A stretch of 64,000 nucleotides of DNA from Myxococcales bacterium. GTDB taxonomy: Bacteria > Myxococcota_A > Bradymonadia > UBA7976 > UBA1532. The notes beneath the pieces are model-generated. The model did no database searches. It was not told the origin of the DNA and was given only the letters and a program-made list of their open reading frames with translations. The stretch lies in assembly GCA_020633465.1 (NCBI GenBank), contig JACKDN010000016.1:144724-208723 (forward strand), written 5' to 3'. Both the position numbers and the translations under genes were made by a program. Shown here piece by piece: positions 59,909 to 64,000 of the stretch (positions are counted from its first letter, which is position 1; every line of letters begins with the position of its first letter).

Positions 59909-60460
59909 TCAGCAGGCGGCGCCGTCGAGCGTCGCGGCCACCGCCTTCACCAGCCGCCGCACCGCCGCCGCGTCCGGGGCGGCGGGCACGTGGACGAAGC
60001 CGACCCGGGGCAGCGCCAGGTCGTGCAGCGCCCGATAGAACACCAGGTTGCACAGGTAGTCGCCCGCGTCGTCGCTGACGCCCACGTCGGCGTCGATCAG
60101 GTCGGCCCAGGGCAAGCGCGTCGGCAGCGTCGGCGGCCCGCTGGGCACCACCGCGTCGGTCGCGGGTCCGCAGCCCAGGTGATCGGCCCGCGGCGCGCAG
60201 CGGTTGCGGGCGACGCGCTCGACCTGGATCTGCGCGCGCTGCGTCGCGACGCCCAGCATGATCAGCCCGCGCGGCTCGACCTCGGCGACGGCGGCCAGCA
60301 GCGTGGGCCACGCCTCGGCCCAGGTGGTGGGCAGCACCCGCCCGGCCACGCGCCGCCCGGCCAGCACGGCGCCGTCCAGCGCCCGGGCGAGCCGCGCGGT
60401 CGGGTTGTCCTCGACGCCGGGGAAGGGGCCGAAGCCGGTGACCAGCAGATCGACGCGCAT
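59909..60460 (-). CDS. pcp: Pyroglutamyl-peptidase I (C15)-like
   Basis: The 183-residue protein starts MRVDLLVTGFGPFPGVEDNP, the usual opening of Pcp. The triad is visible: Glu in IQVERVARN, Cys in GDYLCNLVFYRALH and His in VGFVHVP. The family removes N-terminal 5-oxoproline from peptides. It is slightly shorter than the typical 200-220 residues. A gamma-glutamylcyclotransferase-like gene, which could also yield 5-oxoproline, lies 54 kb away. It converges on the fusion gene, 5 nt apart. Confidence 0.9.
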   Translation of the reverse strand: MRVDLLVTGFGPFPGVEDNPTARLARALDGAVLAGRRVAGRVLPTTWAEAWPTLLAAVAEVEPRGLIMLGVATQRAQIQVERVARNRCAPRADHLGCGPATDAVVPSGPPTLPTRLPWADLIDADVGVSDDAGDYLCNLVFYRALHDLALPRVGFVHVPAAPDAAAVRRLVKAVAATLDGAAC

Positions 60461-60546
60461 GGCCGCACTGTGCCGGCTGCGCCGCTGCGACGCCAGGGCC
60501 CTGCGCGGCGTCCCACCCCCGTCCTCGTCATCGCCGGAGTCCACCC

Positions 60547-61143
60547 GTGAAGCAGTTCGCCCCCGCCGCCGAGCGCAACCGCGATCCCATCCTCGAGGTG
60601 CTGCGCGCGGTGCTGCCGCCGCGCGGTCTGGTGCTCGAGATCGGCTGCGGCACGGGCCAGCACGCCGCGCACTTCGCCGCGGCGCTGCCGCAGCTGGACT
60701 GGCAACCGACGGATCGCGCGCCGCTGGTCGACAGCGTCGCCGCGTGGGCGGCCGAGGCGGGCGCGGTCAACGTGCGGCCGGCCCTCGCCCTGGACGCCGC
60801 GGCCGCCGTCTGGCCGGTGGACGCCGCCGACGCCGTCTACTGCGCGAACGTGATCCACATCTCGCCCTGGGCGACGGCGCAGGGCCTCTTCGCCGGCGCC
60901 GCCCGCCGGCTGCCGCCCCACGCGCCCATCGTGCTCTACGGTCCCTTCCGCTTCGCCGGCCGCTTCCTGGCCGACAGCAACGCCGCCTTCGACGCCTCGC
61001 TGCGCGCCCGCGACGCGTCGTGGGGGGTGCGCGACCTCGACGACGTGAAGGCCCTCGCCGCCGAGCACGGCTTCGCCTTCGACCGCCTGGTCGAGCGCCC
61101 GGCGAACAACCACGTCGTCGTCTTCCGGCGCGACGCCGCGTGA
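60547..61143 (+). CDS. DUF938 SAM-dependent methyltransferase
   Basis: The 198-residue protein begins KQFAPAAERNRDPILEVL, the typical DUF938 start, then SAM motif I LEIGCGTGQHAAHFA and QPTDRAPL. CANVIHISPW and IVLYGPFRFAGRF are also family features. The start is GTG 60547. The reaction of this family is unknown. It diverges from pcp and converges on the BtpA gene, 2 nt apart. Confidence 0.9.
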   Translation: MKQFAPAAERNRDPILEVLRAVLPPRGLVLEIGCGTGQHAAHFAAALPQLDWQPTDRAPLVDSVAAWAAEAGAVNVRPALALDAAAAVWPVDAADAVYCANVIHISPWATAQGLFAGAARRLPPHAPIVLYGPFRFAGRFLADSNAAFDASLRARDASWGVRDLDDVKALAAEHGFAFDRLVERPANNHVVVFRRDAA

Positions 61144-61145
61144 CG

Positions 61146-61925
61146 TCAGGGCAGGGCGGCCCGCAGCCGCTTCACCCGCTCGACGTCCACCGCGTTGCGC
61201 CAGTCGCCGTCCACCTTCAGCCAGCTGCCGACGATCAGCGCGGCGGCCTCGGTCGCCAGCGTCGCGGCGTCGTCGGGGGTGACGCCGCTGCCGACCACCA
61301 CCGGCAGCCCGGCCGTCCGCGCCGCGCGCACGTCGTCGAGCGCGGTCGGCCGCCCGGTCGACGCCCCGGTGATCACCAGCGCGTCGGCGCCGCAGAACGC
61401 CGCGCCGTGCGCGAGATCGGCCAGAGCGAGATCGGCCGTCACCGCGTGCGCCGCGTGCTTCTTCTGCACGTCCGCCCAGACGGCCACGTCGGCGCCCAGC
61501 GCCCGCCGCGCCCGCAGCAGCGGCCCGGCGCACGCGTCGATCCAGCCCTCGTCGGCGACGTGCGCGTAGGCGAAGCCCTCGACGCGCACGAAGGCCGCGC
61601 CGGCCGCGACCGCGACGCCCAGCGCCTCGCGGTTGGCGCCAGCGAGCACCTGCACGCCCGTCGGCAGGCCCAGCGCGGTGACCTGTGCGGTGGCCAGGGC
61701 CATCGCGGCCACCGTCTCGGGTGGCACCGCGCCCTTCAGATAGGGCAGGTCGCCCATGTTCTCGACCAGCAGCACGTCGCAGCCACCCTCGGCCAGCGCC
61801 TCGGCGTCGCGCCGCGCGGCGTCGAGCACGCCGCGCACGTCGCCCGCCCAGCCCGGGCTGCCGGGCAGCGGCCGCAGGTGCACCATGCCCACCAGGCGGC
61901 ATCGACCGTCGGCGAGGTGTATCAT
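61146..61925 (-). CDS. BtpA/SgcQ-family protein
   Basis: The 259-residue TIM-barrel protein has the BtpA family blocks VGMVHLRPLPGSPG, VLLVENMGDLPYLKG, TGVQVLAGANREALGVAVAA, FVRVEGFAYAHVADEGWIDA and DALVITGASTGRPT. BtpA is required for photosystem I stability in cyanobacteria; relatives in heterotrophs, such as SgcQ, have no established reaction. Length is normal. The ATG at 61925 follows GAGGACCTCC. It is divergent from the TPR/DUF4388 gene. Confidence 0.9.
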   Translation of the reverse strand: MIHLADGRCRLVGMVHLRPLPGSPGWAGDVRGVLDAARRDAEALAEGGCDVLLVENMGDLPYLKGAVPPETVAAMALATAQVTALGLPTGVQVLAGANREALGVAVAAGAAFVRVEGFAYAHVADEGWIDACAGPLLRARRALGADVAVWADVQKKHAAHAVTADLALADLAHGAAFCGADALVITGASTGRPTALDDVRAARTAGLPVVVGSGVTPDDAATLATEAAALIVGSWLKVDGDWRNAVDVERVKRLRAALP

Positions 61926-62025
61926 CGGAGGTCCTCGGGGTGAGTCATCAGGCTCGCAGTCCTTCCGTCGGTGGCGATATCATGGGGCGCTCTCACGTGC
62001 GGGCGCCGTCCAGGGAGCCGCGATC

Positions 62026-63510
62026 TTGAACATCTCACAGCTTCGTTGGAAGGCCCGGCAGCGCCCGGACGACGCCGAAGCGTGGTACGCCCTGGCCCAG
62101 GCCCTCCACGCCGATGGCCGCGGCGAGGAGGCGCGGCCCGCGGCCCGGCGCGCCGCCGAGTGCGTGGTGCACGGCTCGCTGGGCCGTCGCCTGGGTCGCC
62201 TGCTGTTGGCGCTGGGCGAGCGCCCCCAGGCCATCCGCGTCTGGACCGCGGTGCTGGACGCCGATCCCGGGGACGCCGAGGCCCTGGTGTCGCTGAGCCA
62301 CCTGCGCCTGCACACCCGCGATCCGGCCGGCGCCGAGCGGCTGGCCGAGGAGGTGGTCGCGCGCTGCCCGCAGCGCGGGGACGCCCACGTCGCCCTGGCC
62401 GAGGTCCGCGCCGCGCAGGGCCGCCTGCCCGAGGCCGCCGCCCACCTGGCCGACGCCCGGCGCTTCGGCGTGGCCGAGGCCGGCGTCGCCGCCCGCATGC
62501 GCGCCTTGGCCAGCCGCCTCGGCGGCGTCGAGGTGCCGGCGAACGTGCGCCGCACCGACCGCCGGCGCGAGCCCACCGGCCCTCTCGTCACCGCCACCCG
62601 CGCCGACGAGGCCCCTCGCCGCGCGCCCCCCGTGCTGCACGGCGCCTTGGCCGGCGTGCCCCTGGGCCGCCTGCTGGCCTGGGTCGAGGCCACCGAGGCC
62701 ACCGGCACCCTGCGCCTGCCCGACGCGGGCGCCGTCGTGCGCGTGGCCGAGGGCAAGGTGGTGGGCGCCATCGCGCGCGGCGGGCCGCGCCTGGGTGAGG
62801 TGCTGCGCGCGGCCGGGGCGCCCCTGCCCGCGGGCGCGCCGGCCGACGACGACGAGGCCCTGCTGGCCCTGCTCGTCGCCCGCGGCACGCCGCCCCAGCG
62901 CGTGGTGCAGCGCGCGCTGGCCACGCAGATCGGGGACACCCTCACGCTGCTCGGCCAGGCGCGCGGTCGCTTCGCCTTCCACCCGCGGCCCCTCGAGGGG
63001 CTGCCCGCGGGCTGGCGTCAGCTGCAGCTGCCGGTGGCGCTGCTGCCGGCCCTGCCCGAGTCGCCCGAGCAGCCGGGCGGCGGCGCCGTCGTCGCCCGGG
63101 GCCGCCTGGGACGCGCCGGCCTCGAGCCCCTGCGCTCGTTGCTGGACACGGCCAGCGGCGTGCTGCGCCTGGTCGCGCCGGGCGGGCTGGCCGAGCTGTG
63201 GTGGAGCCGCGGCGTCGTCGGCGGCGCCACCACCAGCGCCACGCCGCGGCTGGGCGATCTGCTGGTCGAGCGCGGGCTGCTGCCGCGCGCGGTGATCGAG
63301 GGCGCCGTCTCGGGCGAGCCGGCGCCCCTCGGCAAGCAGCTGGCCGGGCGCGTGCCGGCGCTGGCCCTGCGCGCCGCGCTGACCGATCAGGTGCACCGCG
63401 CGGTCGACGAGGTGGCCGGCTGGGCCACCGGCTACTGGTGGTTCGAGCACGATCCGGCCGGCGCCGCGCAGCGCGCGCCGGACGATCTCACCGGGGGAGG
63501 CGGCCGATGA
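62026..63510 (+). CDS. TPR protein with DUF4388-like (PATAN) domains
   Basis: The start is a TTG at 62026: GGGAG lies 8 nt upstream, and no in-frame ATG or GTG starts nearby at the right place. The 494-residue protein has three N-terminal TPR-like pairs (AEAWYALAQALHADGRGEEA, AIRVWTAVLDADPGDAEALV). Two DUF4388-like domains follow (LHGALAGVPLGRLLAWVEAT to GKVVGAIARG; a second with LRSLLDTASGVLRLV and RGVVGG). Such domains occur in gliding and regulatory proteins of Myxococcota and cyanobacteria. Its stop overlaps the following HEAT gene by 4 nt. Confidence 0.78.
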   Translation: MNISQLRWKARQRPDDAEAWYALAQALHADGRGEEARPAARRAAECVVHGSLGRRLGRLLLALGERPQAIRVWTAVLDADPGDAEALVSLSHLRLHTRDPAGAERLAEEVVARCPQRGDAHVALAEVRAAQGRLPEAAAHLADARRFGVAEAGVAARMRALASRLGGVEVPANVRRTDRRREPTGPLVTATRADEAPRRAPPVLHGALAGVPLGRLLAWVEATEATGTLRLPDAGAVVRVAEGKVVGAIARGGPRLGEVLRAAGAPLPAGAPADDDEALLALLVARGTPPQRVVQRALATQIGDTLTLLGQARGRFAFHPRPLEGLPAGWRQLQLPVALLPALPESPEQPGGGAVVARGRLGRAGLEPLRSLLDTASGVLRLVAPGGLAELWWSRGVVGGATTSATPRLGDLLVERGLLPRAVIEGAVSGEPAPLGKQLAGRVPALALRAALTDQVHRAVDEVAGWATGYWWFEHDPAGAAQRAPDDLTGGGGR

Positions 63511-64000
63511 GCGACGCGCCCGATCTGAGCGCCCTGCGCGCGCGCCTCGAGGCGGACGATCGCTCGGCGCGGCGCACGGCGGCGGTGCGCGTCGGCCGCC
63601 TGCTGGGTGAGATCGACGATCCCGGGCCGCTCGCGCCCCTGCTCGAGCGGGCGCTGGCCGACGTGGATCCGGCGGTCCGGCGGTCGGCGGTCGAGGCCCT
63701 CGCGACCGGCGCGGCGCGGCACCCGGCCCTGGTGGCGCGCCTGGTCGAGCCCCGGCTGGGCGAGGACGAGCTGACCCTGCGCCGCGCCCTGGCCGGGGCC
63801 TTCGCCGCCGCGCTGAGCAGCCTGGGGCTGGCGCCGGCGGCGTCGGGCGCGGCGCTCCACGCGCTGAGCGATCCCGACGCCGAGGTGCGCGTGCACCTGG
63901 TGGGCGCGCTGGCCCGGGTGGCCGAGGCGGGCGCCGAGCTCGACGCCTGGCTGGACGAGCTGGTGGCGCGGCTGGACGATCCGGCGGCGGCCGTGCGGGG
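63507..64000 (+). CDS. HEAT-repeat protein (3' partial)
   Basis: An ATG overlapping the previous stop (ATGA) opens a frame that runs without a stop to the window edge. The 164 visible residues form HEAT/PBS-like repeats (VDPAVRRSAVEALATGAARH, SDPDAEVRVHLVGALARVAE, LDDPAAAVRG). There is no signal peptide, so it is cytoplasmic so far. The coupling to the TPR/DUF4388 gene suggests a shared complex. Confidence 0.75.
   Translation, partial: MSDAPDLSALRARLEADDRSARRTAAVRVGRLLGEIDDPGPLAPLLERALADVDPAVRRSAVEALATGAARHPALVARLVEPRLGEDELTLRRALAGAFAAALSSLGLAPAASGAALHALSDPDAEVRVHLVGALARVAEAGAELDAWLDELVARLDDPAAAVR

Overview
The window is about 64 kb of very GC-rich (roughly three quarters G+C), gene-dense bacterial chromosome. 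Several traits point to Myxococcota or a close deltaproteobacterial relative. These are a surface protein with FG-GAP and thrombospondin-3 repeats ending in a MYXO-CTERM-like tail, a very large hybrid kinase/AAA/histidine-kinase/cyclase protein, a TIGR02999-type sigma factor coupled to a kinase-formylglycine-enzyme fusion, and many lipoproteins with Asp/Ala/Pro-rich linkers. The assignment is an inference from gene content. I saw no rRNA, tRNA, CRISPR array, phage gene or insertion sequence.

Layout. 0-10 kb: a partial surface protein; a coupled minus-strand trio (gamma-glutamylcyclotransferase-like, M14 carboxypeptidase, pore-less voltage-sensor protein); a FabZ-like dehydratase; a HEAT-like lipoprotein; a FAD oxidoreductase. 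9.8-16.1 kb: a 2,114-residue hybrid signalling protein. 16.4-21.1 kb: a four-gene coupled operon (sigma factor, kinase-FGE, DGAT2/TMEM68-like acyltransferase, atypical SDR). 21-23 kb: a methyltransferase and a membrane endonuclease/phosphatase-fold protein. 23-30 kb: an alpha-2-macroglobulin-like gene broken by at least thirteen frame changes. 30-33 kb: a minus-strand cluster ending in TerC. 33-43.7 kb: lipoprotein, patatin, PQQ sugar dehydrogenase, TPR protein, and a split propeptide/metalloprotease pair.

44-53.2 kb: the most interesting region. Six same-strand genes encode a UPF1-like SF1 helicase, a winged-helix-like protein, a coiled-coil protein that is frameshifted here, and a complete TerY VWA / PP2C phosphatase / Zn-ribbon kinase triad (the TerY-P module). 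Most junctions are 4-nt overlaps. It reads as an extended TerY-P stress or defence locus.

53.2-64 kb: an FGE-domain lipoprotein, a NicO-type metal permease, small lipoproteins and Zn-ribbon proteins, a sugar-phosphate nucleotidyltransferase fused to a CDP-alcohol phosphatidyltransferase (inositol-phosphate type) behind a good sigma-54-like promoter, pyroglutamyl peptidase, a DUF938 methyltransferase, a BtpA family protein, a TPR/DUF4388 protein and a HEAT-repeat gene that runs off the window.

Starts were chosen by signal peptides, Shine-Dalgarno sequences and 4-nt overlaps. Long open frames opposite real genes are treated as high-GC shadows.
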